From the NCBI GenBank assembly GCA_025351405.1, contig JANXVZ010000040.1, positions 1 to 64,000 on the forward strand: 64,000 bases of DNA, in the 5' to 3' direction. The number at the start of each line of letters is the position of its first letter. The first letter of the stretch is position 1. The notes under the pieces are model-generated. The model was not told the DNA's origin. It worked only from the letters and a program-made list of their open reading frames with translations, and ran no database searches. This DNA comes from Sphingomonadales bacterium. GTDB lineage: Bacteria > Pseudomonadota > Alphaproteobacteria > Sphingomonadales > Sphingomonadaceae. A program made the translations under genes and the position numbers. Shown one piece after another: positions 54,173-63,829 of this stretch.

Positions 54173-54550
54173 GCCCGCACCGTACCGGCCGCCCGTTTTT
54201 GCCCTAGCTGGGCCGGGTGATGATTTTTTCCAGATACGCCTGCGGCAGCCACCGGCAAGGGCTGGACCAGCATTGCCGTGCGGTTGAGCCGGCTTGCCGC
54301 CGCCGGCGCCGACATGAAGCGCATCGATGTGCCGTTCGAAATGCGCACGGACGGTCGCCTCGAACTGACATTTTCGGGCATCCGCGTCGCTTCGACAAAC
54401 GGCGCTGCTGCGGCGCCATAGGATTGCACGACAGCCCAAGGGTTCCTGCCCGTGGCATTTTGCTGTAGGATGACAATCAACAAATCGTGATCCGGCGAAG
54501 GATCATCAGCAATCGGGCCGACGCAACATCGTGTTTTTGCGAGGTTCGAC
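54173..54550. other. Gap between tspO and the giant gene
   Basis: 378 bp that hold the possible remnant above, a small GATCC/GGATC hairpin near 54489-54504, and the ribosome binding site GAGG six bases before 54551. A promoter for the large gene must be in the last 130 bp; none is certain. Confidence 0.45.
54224..54421 (+). pseudogene. Possible gene remnant
   Basis: An open frame of 65 codons with no ATG at its beginning. After two consecutive stops it reads like real protein: ATGKGWTSIAVRLSRLAAAG, then DMKRIDVPFEMRTDGRLEL and a terminal NGAAAAP. GTG 54278 and ATG 54314 are the only usable starts. The codon pattern is like the neighbours. I recognise no family. It could be the tail of a decayed gene or a small unknown protein. 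Confidence 0.3.
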
Positions 54551-57500
54551 ATGTCCGCAGCGATCACCATGTTCCAACTGGCCGCCGATGGCGATGCGCT
54601 GTTCGATGGCTCGATAGCCGGCATTCCCGTCACCCCTGACACAAACGTCAAGATCAGCGCGGGGCGCATCGGCCTCAACGGCGGCATGATCGACATAGGC
54701 CGACACCCGGAACTCGACGCGCTCCAGTCCTTCACCGTCGATGTCATGGTGACATTCGACCCTGCCAGCACCGACCGCCAGAACATCGTTGAAAGCCAGA
54801 CTCCGTCGTTTGCGCTGTTCATCGACAACGGCGGCAGGCTCGTCGGTTCGGTGCATGTCGCGGACGGCTGGGCCAGCGTCGACAGCGGTACAGCGCTCAT
54901 GCAGCCGGGCATCGCCCAGCGTGTCACCTTCAGCCGCGACGACAATGGCACGCTCACCCTTGCTGTCGATGGCGAGCAGGTCGGCACCGGCACCAGCGCC
55001 GGCCCCCTGCAGAACGTCGGGGCATTGGGTGTGCGCATCGGGCTTGGCATGGATGGCACCGCCTTTCCGTTCAAAGGTGGCATTGCCGATCTTGCCATCC
55101 GCCGCGGGGTTGTGACGCAACAGTATTTCGACACCTTTGCGCTGGAAGGCAGGCGGCTGGAGACGCTGGTCCGCGACGCCGGCTTCATCAAGAACGTAAT
55201 CGTCAGCCTGGTACCCGACGAAAGCCACGCCCGGCTGCAGCATATCAAGGACATCATGAACGCTGCCGGCGTGCAGACGCTCAGTGATCTCGACACGCTG
55301 CCGGTCCGCCAGCGCACGCCGCTATCGCGCGGCCAGGTCCTGGTGGCGCCGCGCAAGGGAAAGACGGGGGTCGTCAACTGGGGCGATATCGTCACGAGGT
55401 TCCGCGGCGCCGACGCCCTCGCACGGCGCGAGACGCTGGCAACGCATTTGACCAATCGCAACAGCAGCGTCTTCCTCAAAAAGCTTGCACTGCCGCCCGT
55501 GGAGCGCCCGCCGGTCTTCCCCCCCATCCGCCCGCGCCCGCTCGATCCACGCGTCTTCAACCGCGCACCGGAAGCAGAGGCCGCCGGGGCAGGCCCCGCA
55601 CGCCTGCCCGTCGGCGCGACCTTCAACCGCCGTCTTGGCGATCTCATCACCATTACCCATGACAAGCTGACCCATGTCGATCCGATCCTGCTCGATTCGA
55701 TCACCTCGACGCACCCGGCGCTGTGGCCGCTGGTCAACCCCGAGACCTTTGAAGTGCTGGCATTGCAGACCGTGCCTGTGGACAGTGCCGTCATCATTGC
55801 CGGCACGCTCGACCTGACCAACCAGCAGTTCGTCGTCGAGCCCAATGTCGAAACGCTGTACATCATCGCCGAAACGGTCATCTGCGGCCCCGGCGCCGCA
55901 ATCACCTGGCGGCGGCCAGGCGGCGCAACCCCCGATGCGGCGGACAATCCCGATCTGAACGGCCGTGACTTCCCCGGCGTACAGACCAAGGCCGATTCAC
56001 GCGACGGCATTCCTGGCGGCAACGGCGGTGCGGCACTATCGGGCACCGTCGGCGCCAGCGGGCGCACTGGCCCCAACATCGAAATGTGGGTCAAGTCGAT
56101 GACGGGGCTCCCCGATCTCGATTTCGCCGGCGAAGACGGCATCGCCGGCGGTACCGGGCAGCGCGGTGGGCGCGGCGGGCGCGGCGGCGGCGGCGCGGGC
56201 GGCAAGCGCATCTGGTTCCTCGGCTGGCATTGCACATCGGATCCGGGAGACGGCGGCGATGGCGGCGATGGCGGCCGCGGCGGCGACGGCGGACGGGGCG
56301 GCAACGGCGGCAATGGTGGCAACATCAAGATCGGCGTGTTGACCGGTACCCTTGCCAACACCGTGGTCAACCAGACCTTCAAGCTCAAGAATCACGGCGG
56401 ACGGCGCGGCGATGGCGGCACCGGCGGGTCCGGCGGTGATGGCGGCGCAGGCGGTCGCAGCGGCAACGGCGAGACCTGTACCAGCGCCCATGATGGTCAT
56501 GGCGGCGCGCAAGGCCAGCCCGGCGGCCAGGGTCCGGCCGGCTTCGCCAGCGGCAGCGATGCATCGGTGAGTTTCTTTGAATTCACCCAGGCGGCGTGGG
56601 ACGATCTGATGACCCGGCCGTGGATCAGCCAGATCACGCCGGTGGAGGCATTCCCGGGCGATGCCATGACCATCCACGGCAGTCGCTTCACCACCGCTGA
56701 CCACGCCATCATCGGCGGGCAGACCGTGGCGCTGACCATAAACCCCGATGAATCGGCATCGGTGACGGTCCCGGGCAGCCTGTCGGGGGGCATCCAGAGC
56801 GTCTTCGTGCGGCGCGCCGATGGAATCGAAAGCAATCGAGTCAATCTTGGCATCAAGCCGCAACTGGCGGTGTTGCCGCCCGCACTGGCACAAGGATCGA
56901 CCGTGGCGCTGGCCGGCCATGCTTTTGTTGCGGGGGCGTCGGTGCTTTTCAATGGCAGCGCCATCCCCGCTACGGATGTGGCGCCGACGTCGCTCAAGTT
57001 CCTTGTCCCCGGGACCGGCGGCGGCGGCAGTGCCGGCGGCACCGTGACGGTGCAGGTGCGCAATCCCGATGGCAGGGTCAGCAACAGCCGCGCCGCCAGC
57101 CAGCCGCGCATCCTCGAAGTGCCGTTCCGCTACGGCCAGCACAACCTCAGCTTCCCCAACTTTGCCATAGGGCTACCGGACTGGGGAACCTATGAGGATA
57201 CATTCGGGACGATCGAAGTGCTGCACGAACAGCTCGATCCCATATTTGGCCATCCCTTCCTCACCGCCGCTTATTTCCTGTTCTACACCTATTTTCTCAA
57301 GGGCAAGGACAATGGCGGTCTCGCAACCGGCTTTTGCACGTCACTCGCCAGCCTGGTGGCCGATCGCTTCTGGCAGGGCCGCACAGACACACCGATGGTG
57401 CAGCTTGCCGACGTCCAGAAAATGCTGACCGGGGTCCATGGCAAGTTATTGAGCCGCCAGAGCCTGCTGACCTTTCACGACCAGGGACGCCAGGGCGTGT

Positions 57501-58585
57501 CACGGGTCGAGCAGACCTTCCGCCAGATCGAGGCGACCTTTCTGCGGGGCACCGACCGGCAGAACCAGCCGCTGCTGTTCTTCATCCCATCGGGCGAAGT
57601 CTGGGATTCGGGCTATATCGACAAACTGTCGGATTCCCACTGCGTCATGCCATATCGTGTCGTTTACCCGCTCGGCGCGCCCGCACCGCAACTGACAGCA
57701 GACGGCAATTCGACGCTGACCGACCTCGACGGGGTCGAGCTGTTCGTCTGGGACTGCAACCACCCGCAATCGCCCAACTGCCGCCTGCATTTGCGCCGCA
57801 CCAACGGCGAAATACACTTCGATTACATTCCCGATACCGCCGACCCGGAATTCACGTCCGAACAAGGCATTACACTTGGCATGATGCGGCACGGCGATTA
57901 CATGCTCGCCGATCACGACCTGCCGTTCAGCGGTCCGTTCGGGCTGACCGCCTTCATCATCGATTTCATCCTGTCTCCGGCGGATATCGAGGTTACCGAT
58001 GCCGCAGGCCGCCGTACCGGCAATTTCGGCGGGCAGCTCCACGCCGAAATCCCGGGCAGCCATCCCGCCTATCTGATGAAGGGGATGTACCTTCTGCCGG
58101 CAGCAACCGCGCTGACGCGCAATATCGTCGGCAGCGATGTCGGCACCTATGATTATCATTCGATCACGCCGGACGGCACCTCGATCCGCTTTGAAGCGGT
58201 GCCGACCGAGCCTGGACACCGTGACGTGGTTTCGATCAGCGCCGATGCTTCGCAAGTGCGCTTTGCCCCGGCGGCCGGCAAGGACTTCACGCTGACGGTG
58301 GCGCGCGTCGTCAACGGCCAAAGCCGCGCCATTGCCGTTACCGGCGTTGGCGGCGGACCCGGCGCTGAACTCGACCTGACGCTGTCACCCGAATTGAACC
58401 TCGTCACCATCGGCAATCGCGCCGGCGCGCGCGACGTCACGGTCAAGGCCGTGGCTGTGACCAGGGGCGGCGCGCCGGTCGAGCGGTCCCTGGCGGCGAT
58501 CACACTGCCGACGGCGAACGATCTCGCAGTCTCGGTGGCAGACTGGAATGCCCTCGACCTCCAGGCGCAGGCGGTGCCGTTCTAG
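54551..58585 (+). CDS. Giant LamG / Gly-rich / TIG / papain-like multidomain protein
   Basis: 1344 residues. In order: a LamG-like concanavalin domain (about 20-195), a mixed helical region (200-310), a Pro-rich hinge (314-336), a beta domain (337-480), and a Gly-rich stretch with GGDGG/GGNGG units (484-670). Two TIG-like Ig domains follow (about 688-770 and 770-855). A segment about 857-1118 has Cys929 in GLATGFCTSLASLV, His1030 in SDSHCVMPY and Asp1068/Asn1070 in FVWDCNHP, the spacing of papain-like or related thiol enzymes. The last part is a beta domain. No signal peptide is visible. ATG at 54551 with GAGG. I do not recognise it as a named family; peptidase activity is a prediction. Confidence 0.7.
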   Translation: MSAAITMFQLAADGDALFDGSIAGIPVTPDTNVKISAGRIGLNGGMIDIGRHPELDALQSFTVDVMVTFDPASTDRQNIVESQTPSFALFIDNGGRLVGSVHVADGWASVDSGTALMQPGIAQRVTFSRDDNGTLTLAVDGEQVGTGTSAGPLQNVGALGVRIGLGMDGTAFPFKGGIADLAIRRGVVTQQYFDTFALEGRRLETLVRDAGFIKNVIVSLVPDESHARLQHIKDIMNAAGVQTLSDLDTLPVRQRTPLSRGQVLVAPRKGKTGVVNWGDIVTRFRGADALARRETLATHLTNRNSSVFLKKLALPPVERPPVFPPIRPRPLDPRVFNRAPEAEAAGAGPARLPVGATFNRRLGDLITITHDKLTHVDPILLDSITSTHPALWPLVNPETFEVLALQTVPVDSAVIIAGTLDLTNQQFVVEPNVETLYIIAETVICGPGAAITWRRPGGATPDAADNPDLNGRDFPGVQTKADSRDGIPGGNGGAALSGTVGASGRTGPNIEMWVKSMTGLPDLDFAGEDGIAGGTGQRGGRGGRGGGGAGGKRIWFLGWHCTSDPGDGGDGGDGGRGGDGGRGGNGGNGGNIKIGVLTGTLANTVVNQTFKLKNHGGRRGDGGTGGSGGDGGAGGRSGNGETCTSAHDGHGGAQGQPGGQGPAGFASGSDASVSFFEFTQAAWDDLMTRPWISQITPVEAFPGDAMTIHGSRFTTADHAIIGGQTVALTINPDESASVTVPGSLSGGIQSVFVRRADGIESNRVNLGIKPQLAVLPPALAQGSTVALAGHAFVAGASVLFNGSAIPATDVAPTSLKFLVPGTGGGGSAGGTVTVQVRNPDGRVSNSRAASQPRILEVPFRYGQHNLSFPNFAIGLPDWGTYEDTFGTIEVLHEQLDPIFGHPFLTAAYFLFYTYFLKGKDNGGLATGFCTSLASLVADRFWQGRTDTPMVQLADVQKMLTGVHGKLLSRQSLLTFHDQGRQGVSRVEQTFRQIEATFLRGTDRQNQPLLFFIPSGEVWDSGYIDKLSDSHCVMPYRVVYPLGAPAPQLTADGNSTLTDLDGVELFVWDCNHPQSPNCRLHLRRTNGEIHFDYIPDTADPEFTSEQGITLGMMRHGDYMLADHDLPFSGPFGLTAFIIDFILSPADIEVTDAAGRRTGNFGGQLHAEIPGSHPAYLMKGMYLLPAATALTRNIVGSDVGTYDYHSITPDGTSIRFEAVPTEPGHRDVVSISADASQVRFAPAAGKDFTLTVARVVNGQSRAIAVTGVGGGPGAELDLTLSPELNLVTIGNRAGARDVTVKAVAVTRGGAPVERSLAAITLPTANDLAVSVADWNALDLQAQAVPF

Positions 58586-58968
58586 CGCGCGGCCAGCCGT
58601 GCCAGCGCGATCCCTGCAAGGTTTTGGGATCGTGCCACATGGCGAATGCGGATGCGGACGAAACGCGGCACCAGCAGGTTGAACGCCGCCAGATGCACCT
58701 GCAATGCGGGTGTCCGGCACTTCGCCGTGCCGTTGGCCTGGCTGACCACCAGTGCGGAATCGCCGAGCAGACGAACGTCGGCCGCCCCAGCCCGCTGCGC
58801 GACTGCCAGCGCGTCGAGCAGGGCCAGCCATTCGGCGTCATTGCTGGTGCCATGGCCGAGGTCGGCGCGGTGCCAGGTGACGCCGCGTGACACGACGGCA
58901 GTCTGCATGGCGCCGGGATTGGGGCGGCAGCCGCCGTCGAAGAACAGTTTGAGCCCGGTGTCACGCAT
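58582..58968 (-). CDS. Ribonuclease H-like protein
   Basis: 128 residues of RNase HI fold. FFDGGCRPNPGA opens the first strand with Asp11, Glu46 in SNDAEWLALLDAL and Asp70 in LLGDSALV make the metal site. It degrades RNA in RNA-DNA hybrids if active. The start at 58968 gives an eight-base overlap with the GST gene. Its stop and the giant gene stop share a CTAG, so the genes end on each other. Confidence 0.87.
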   Translation of the reverse strand: MRDTGLKLFFDGGCRPNPGAMQTAVVSRGVTWHRADLGHGTSNDAEWLALLDALAVAQRAGAADVRLLGDSALVVSQANGTAKCRTPALQVHLAAFNLLVPRFVRIRIRHVARSQNLAGIALARLAAR

Positions 58969-59554
58969 CGGCATGCCGGGCCATCGCGGCAAGGAACAGC
59001 GGCGACGCCATATGCCGGGCCAGCCACGCCTGCACCAACGGTAGCGGCTGCGCCGCGAACCATCGAGGGTCGACGCGCGCGAATTGGCGCACAAACGGCA
59101 TGATGGCAATGTCGGCAAAACCGCGCGCCTCGCCGCACAAATTGGCCTGCCGGGCCAGCCTCGTCTCCAGGGTGGAGAGGATTCCGATGGCAGCGGCGCG
59201 ATGGACGGCCGCTTCGCTACCGTGGCGATCGGGGTATTTGTAGCGGTCGAGGTGGAACTTGAACGCGCCATCATTTGTTGCAAGCAGCGCCGCGTCATCG
59301 CGCCCCAGCCACCCTTCCGGATCATTCGAACGCAGCGCCCAGCGCATGATATCGAGGCTTTCATCGATCACGGTGCCATTGCCCAGCACCAGGACGGGCA
59401 CCGTGCCGTTGGGCGATGCCGCGAGCAACGCCGCCGGCTTGTCGCGCAGAGCCACTTCGCTGGTTCGAAACGCTGCACCGCTGGCCAACAGCGCCATCCG
59501 TGCCCGCATCGCATAGGGGCAGCGCCGAAAGCTGTAGAGCAACGGCTCAGTCAT
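58961..59554 (-). CDS. Glutathione S-transferase family protein
   Basis: 197 residues. The N-terminal domain has [12 protein letters not shown], an active-site CPYA (Cys12) as in omega- or YibF-like enzymes, then [25 protein letters not shown]. The C-terminal part is helical. Eight-base overlaps (ATGACTGA and ATGCGTGA) with the genes on both sides show a tight TrhO-GST-RNase H operon. Confidence 0.85.
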   Translation of the reverse strand: MTEPLLYSFRRCPYAMRARMALLASGAAFRTSEVALRDKPAALLAASPNGTVPVLVLGNGTVIDESLDIMRWALRSNDPEGWLGRDDAALLATNDGAFKFHLDRYKYPDRHGSEAAVHRAAAIGILSTLETRLARQANLCGEARGFADIAIMPFVRQFARVDPRWFAAQPLPLVQAWLARHMASPLFLAAMARHADA

Positions 59555-60509
59555 CGCCCCGCCGCGGCAATTTTGCCCCGATATGCGCTTCACCGCGGGC
59601 CTGCGCCAACTGCGCCTGGCGGTGGCGTTCGGCATAGCCGGTGCGTTGCGCAGCGCTGCGGGTCGCGTGGCAAGCCGGACAACTGACGCCCATGACATAG
59701 TCCGACGAAGCGCGATCGGCGGCGCTCACCGGCATCCGGCAGGCGCGGCAGAGCGCGTGGCTGCCCTCGACAAGGCCGTGGCCGACACTGACGCGCTCAT
59801 CGAAGACGAAGCATTCCCCCTGCCACAGGCTGTCCTCGGCGGGCACCGTTTCGAGGTATTTCAGGATGCCGCCCTTGAGATGATGGACATCGGCGATGCC
59901 TTCCGCCTTCAGGAACGCCGTGGCCTTTTCGCAGCGGATGCCGCCTGTGCAGAACATCGCGACGCGCGGCGCAGTGCCATTGCCGGGCCCATTGCCGAAG
60001 AGGGCATCGCGATTGGCACGGAACCAGGCCGGAAAATCGCGAAAGCTGCGGGTGGCCGGGTCGATGGCACCGGCAAAGCTGCCGATGCCGACCTCGTAGT
60101 CGTTGCGCGTATCGATGACGATGGTGGCAGGGTCGGCGATCAGCGCATTCCAGTCCGCGGGATCGACATAGTTGCCGGCGGCAAGCGGGTCGATATCGGG
60201 CTGGCCCATGGTGACGATCTCGCCCTTCACCCGCACTTTCATGCGGTGGAAGGGCATGTTGGCGGCAAACGACGTTTTGACCTCCAGCGCGGCGCAGCCC
60301 GGTAGCGCCCGGATGTCTGCCAGAACCGCGGCAACGGCGTCGGCAGCTCCAGCGATAGTGCCGTTGATGCCTTCCGGTGCGAGCAGCAGGGTACCTCTGA
60401 GGTCGTTTGCGGCACAGGCAGCGGCCAGCGGCGCGACCAGTGCCGCACAATCCGGGAAGCGTGTGAACCGGTACAACGCCGCGACGGAAACAGGCAACGG
60501 TTCGGTCAG
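59547..60509 (-). CDS. trhO: tRNA uridine(34) 5-hydroxylase TrhO (rhodanese-like)
   Basis: 320 residues. The N-terminal acylphosphatase-like domain has [14 protein letters not shown], and the rhodanese domain has [19 protein letters not shown] and the active-site loop CTGGIRCEK. It uses oxygen to hydroxylate U34 of some tRNAs. A C-terminal zinc-binding cysteine cluster (CRACRMP, CPACHA) follows. The apparent start is CTG at 60509, with AAGGAG seven bases upstream; a TTG at 60497 is the alternative with no good ribosome site. Confidence 0.9.
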   Translation of the reverse strand: MTEPLPVSVAALYRFTRFPDCAALVAPLAAACAANDLRGTLLLAPEGINGTIAGAADAVAAVLADIRALPGCAALEVKTSFAANMPFHRMKVRVKGEIVTMGQPDIDPLAAGNYVDPADWNALIADPATIVIDTRNDYEVGIGSFAGAIDPATRSFRDFPAWFRANRDALFGNGPGNGTAPRVAMFCTGGIRCEKATAFLKAEGIADVHHLKGGILKYLETVPAEDSLWQGECFVFDERVSVGHGLVEGSHALCRACRMPVSAADRASSDYVMGVSCPACHATRSAAQRTGYAERHRQAQLAQARGEAHIGAKLPRRGDD

Positions 60510-60668
60510 GTTCGCACTCCTTGCGCGTCCGGCCGTCCGGACGCGGTTCCCCCTAATGCCAGCCGATGGCGACTTGCAATCCCGCCGGCTTCGACTGCAT
60601 AGGCCGCCGCTCGGCACGATCCAGCTTGCGCTGGGCCATTCGCCCCCCTCGCAACCGCCGGAAGCCCC

Positions 60669-61970
60669 ATGCAGCCTCGAAAGCGGGTTCAAACCCTCGG
60701 CCTCGATTTCGGTACGACCAACAGCGTCGCGGCCCTGCTTTCGGACGGCGATGCACCTGCCCTCGTCGAATTTGCCGGGCCCGAGGCGGCATCGGCAGTC
60801 TTTCGCTCGGCACTCTGCTTCTGGCAGGACGAAGACGTCCGCGGTGGCCTCGCTGCAGACGCAGGCCCGTGGGCGATCGCCGAATATCTCGCGTTTCCGC
60901 AGGGTTGCCGCTTCATCCAGTCGTTCAAGACCGTCGCCGCTAGCCACAATTTCGACCGTGCGTCGATCTTTTCACAGCGGCTTGCCTTCGAAGATCTGGG
61001 CCGGCTGTTTCTTGCCAAACTGAAGTCCCACTCCGGGGGCGTGCTCGACGGTACGCCCGATCGTGTCATCGTCGGCCGCCCCGTCGCCTATGCCGGCAGC
61101 AGCCCGGACCCAGCGCTGGCCCGCCAACGTTATGACAGGATGTTCGCCGGCTTCGGCACCGAAATCCACTATGTCTACGAGCCGCTCGGCGCCGCCTTCA
61201 GTTATGCGTCGCGGCTGACCAGTGCGGCGACCGTGCTGGTGGCCGACTTCGGTGGCGGCACCAGCGATTTCTCCGTCGTCCACATGAAGGAAGCCGGCGC
61301 TGCCGATCGCTTCACACCCCTTGGTCACGCCGGCGTCGGCATTGCCGGCGACAACTTTGATTTCCGGCTGGTCGACCGCCTCGTGTTGCCGCTGCTCGGC
61401 AAGGGCAGCCAATACCGCTCGTTCGGCAAGGTGCTGGAGATACCCGGCAGCTATTTCGCCGATTTCGCCAATTGGTCGCGGCTGGCGCTGATGCGCAACC
61501 GCCGCACGCTGGATGAGCTGACGCGATTGCAGCGCCACGCCATCGATCCTCAGGCAATCGCCCGGCTGGTCGCTGTCATCGAAAACGAGCTTGGCTACCC
61601 GCTCTACGATGCCGTTGGCCGGCTGAAGCGAGCGCTGTCGAACGCCGAAACCGCTATATTCCGCTTTTCCGGCGGTGGGCTCGAAATCGAAGCTGCCGTC
61701 AAGCGGCGCGAATTCGAAAGCTGGATCGCCGATGACCTGCAACGCATCGAAGCCTGCGTCGATGAAGCGCTGGCGTCCTCGAACGTGGGCGTCGATGCCA
61801 TCGACCGGGTGTTCCTCACCGGCGGCTCCTCGCTTACCCCCGCAGTGCGCCGCATCTTCGACCGCCGGTTCGGTGCAGGCAAAGTGGCGACCGGCAACGA
61901 ACTGACATCGATCGCCCATGGTCTCGCGCTCATCGGCCAGCAGGACAATATCGCCGCCTGGACGGCTTGA
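60669..61970 (+). CDS. Hsp70-family chaperone (YegD-like)
   Basis: 433 residues, only the ATPase part of an Hsp70, with [35 protein letters not shown] and [11 protein letters not shown], the ATP-binding signatures. It lacks a full substrate-binding lid domain, as in the YegD group, whose role is not established. Divergent from trhO over a 159-bp gap. Confidence 0.9.
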   Translation: MQPRKRVQTLGLDFGTTNSVAALLSDGDAPALVEFAGPEAASAVFRSALCFWQDEDVRGGLAADAGPWAIAEYLAFPQGCRFIQSFKTVAASHNFDRASIFSQRLAFEDLGRLFLAKLKSHSGGVLDGTPDRVIVGRPVAYAGSSPDPALARQRYDRMFAGFGTEIHYVYEPLGAAFSYASRLTSAATVLVADFGGGTSDFSVVHMKEAGAADRFTPLGHAGVGIAGDNFDFRLVDRLVLPLLGKGSQYRSFGKVLEIPGSYFADFANWSRLALMRNRRTLDELTRLQRHAIDPQAIARLVAVIENELGYPLYDAVGRLKRALSNAETAIFRFSGGGLEIEAAVKRREFESWIADDLQRIEACVDEALASSNVGVDAIDRVFLTGGSSLTPAVRRIFDRRFGAGKVATGNELTSIAHGLALIGQQDNIAAWTA

Positions 61971-62060
61971 GGCGCGCCTGCGCCGCTGGTCTGCCCGGCA
62001 ATCCCGCGGCATCGCGCAGATTGTCCGACATCGGGGCGCTGAATGTGGAATAATGGCACC

Positions 62061-62897
62061 ATGACAGGCAAAGCCCCAACCGATTTCACCATTCCGCAGC
62101 GCTGGGACAGCTATACCGACACCGAGCACCAGACCTGGGACCGGCTGTTTGCGCGGCAATCCGCCATGCTGCAGGGCCGCGCCGCCGGCGAGTTCCTCAA
62201 GGGCCTCGACGTGCTCAAGATGAGCAAGCCCGGGATACCGGATTTTACCGAGCTGTCGGCGCGGCTGATGGCGCTGACCGGCTGGCAGGTGGTCGCGGTG
62301 CCGGGGCTGGTGCCCGACGAGGTATTCTTCGGGCATTTGGCCGAGCGGCGCTTCGTGTCCGGGCGCTTCATCCGCACGCCAGAGCAGCTCGATTATCTCC
62401 AGGAGCCCGATGTCTTCCATGATGTCTTCGGCCATGTACCGCTGCTCGCCGACCCGGTGTTCGCCGACTATATGCAGGCCTATGGCCGCGGCGGGTTGCG
62501 CGCCGCCGGAGCGGGGGCGATCGCGCGGCTGTCGCGGCTCTATTGGTACACCGTCGAATTCGGGCTGGTGCGCGATGGTGATGCGTTGAAGCTCTATGGT
62601 GCCGGCATCGTTTCCTCGCACGGCGAATCGCGCTTTGCCCTCGATGATCCAAGCCCCAACCGCATCGGTTTCGACCTCAAGCGCGTCATGCGCACGCCGT
62701 ACCGGATCGACGATTACCAACAGGCCTATTTCGTCATCGACAGCTTCGAGGACCTGCTGCGGCAGACGCTGGAGACGGACTTTGGACCGCTGTATGCCGA
62801 GATGGAGCAACTGCCCGATATCGCCATCGACGCGATCCTGCCGGGCGACGACGTGGTGACGCGGGGAACCCAGGCCTATGCGAGGGAGCGGGCGTAA
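62061..62897 (+). CDS. phhA: Phenylalanine 4-monooxygenase
   Basis: 278 residues, a bacterial monomeric aromatic amino-acid hydroxylase. Iron ligands are the two His in PDVFHDVFGHVPLL and Glu in YWYTVEFGL; FGHVPLLADPVFA and SSHGESRFAL are conserved. Converts phenylalanine to tyrosine with tetrahydrobiopterin. ATG at 62061 is preferred; 62043 is possible. Confidence 0.93.
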   Translation: MTGKAPTDFTIPQRWDSYTDTEHQTWDRLFARQSAMLQGRAAGEFLKGLDVLKMSKPGIPDFTELSARLMALTGWQVVAVPGLVPDEVFFGHLAERRFVSGRFIRTPEQLDYLQEPDVFHDVFGHVPLLADPVFADYMQAYGRGGLRAAGAGAIARLSRLYWYTVEFGLVRDGDALKLYGAGIVSSHGESRFALDDPSPNRIGFDLKRVMRTPYRIDDYQQAYFVIDSFEDLLRQTLETDFGPLYAEMEQLPDIAIDAILPGDDVVTRGTQAYARERA

Positions 62898-62907
62898 CAC
62901 GCCCCGC
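62888..62907. terminator. Hairpin between phhA and mmsB
   Basis: GGGCGT and ACGCCC around an AAC loop, extended by outer GC pairs with a bulge, cover the phhA stop. Convergent gene ends suggest a shared terminator. Confidence 0.4.
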
Positions 62908-62928
62908 TACCGCACGGTGGGAGAGGGA

Positions 62929-63825
62929 TCAGGCCGCCGCCCAGCTCCCATCGAGCATCTTGATCACCGCCGAGAAATCCTTGCCCGCGCCGCCGAGCCC
63001 GGCGAACATCTGGTAAAGCGCTTCGGCCTGCGCCCCCATCGGCACCGAAGCACCGACGCCCTGCGCCGCCTCGACCGCCAGCTTCAAATCCTTGAGCATC
63101 AGCGCCGCCGCAAAGCCGCCTTCGTAATTGCGGTTCGACGGCGCCGTCGGCACCGGGCCGGGAACCGGGCAATAGCTCGTCATCGACCAGCATTGTCCCG
63201 ACGCCTTGGAGCTGATGTCGAAGAAGGTCTGCGCGTCGAGACCCAGCTTCTGCGCCAGCACGAACGCCTCCGCCGTCGCCACCATCGAGGCGCCGAGCAG
63301 CATGTTGTTGCAGATCTTCGCCGCCTGGCCTGCCCCGGCGTCGCCGGCGTGGATGACGACCTTGCCCATCGCTTTCAGGATCGGTTCGGCACGGGCGAAA
63401 GCCTCTGCCGCACCGCCGACCATGAAGGTCAGCGTGCCGCCATTGGCCGCGGCAATCCCGCCCGATACGGGGGCATCGACCATGGCAAACCCCTTGGCGC
63501 CGGCGTCGGCGGCAACCGCCTTTGCCGTCGCCACGTCGATCGTCGAGCAATCGAGCAGCAGCGCCGCCGCCGGGGCCGCACCAAAGACCTCGCCGGCATA
63601 GACCCCGGCGACATGCTTGCCCACCGGCAGCATGGTGACAACGGCATCGACGCCCGCCACCGCCGCCGCGGCCGATGCCGCCGCGCTGCAACCCGCCGCC
63701 ACCGCGCGTGCGAGTGCCTCTGCCGAAAGGTCGAACGCTGCCACGTCATGCCCCGCCTTGACGAGGTTTGCGGCCATGCCGCCGCCCATGTTGCCAAGGC
63801 CGATGAATGCGATCTTCATGGCCAT
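62929..63825 (-). CDS. mmsB: 3-hydroxyisobutyrate dehydrogenase
   Basis: 298 residues. NAD-binding FIGLGNMGGGMAANL at the N-terminus, then the substrate-site VDAPVSGGIAAANGGTLTFMVGG, KICNNMLLGASM with the catalytic Lys, and a helical C-terminal domain. Valine degradation step, next to mmsA. Starts four bases after the mmsA stop; the ATG at 63819 is an alternative. Confidence 0.95.
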   Translation of the reverse strand: MAMKIAFIGLGNMGGGMAANLVKAGHDVAAFDLSAEALARAVAAGCSAAASAAAAVAGVDAVVTMLPVGKHVAGVYAGEVFGAAPAAALLLDCSTIDVATAKAVAADAGAKGFAMVDAPVSGGIAAANGGTLTFMVGGAAEAFARAEPILKAMGKVVIHAGDAGAGQAAKICNNMLLGASMVATAEAFVLAQKLGLDAQTFFDISSKASGQCWSMTSYCPVPGPVPTAPSNRNYEGGFAAALMLKDLKLAVEAAQGVGASVPMGAQAEALYQMFAGLGGAGKDFSAVIKMLDGSWAAA

Positions 63826-63829
63826 GTTC

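Noticed and set aside
54106-56388. A 760-codon leftward open frame rich in Pro, opposite the giant gene.
   Set aside because: It is the antisense of the Gly-rich and beta domains; GGN codons read backwards give Pro. No start context or domain supports it.
56200-56480. Short GGC-GAT-GGC style repeats that could look like a CRISPR or satellite array.
   Set aside because: The units are irregular, in frame and code for Gly-rich protein; there are no unique spacers of constant length.
60972-62900. A 642-codon leftward open frame opposite the Hsp70-like gene and phhA.
   Set aside because: The forward frames carry the Hsp70 signatures and iron-ligand motifs; the antisense has none.
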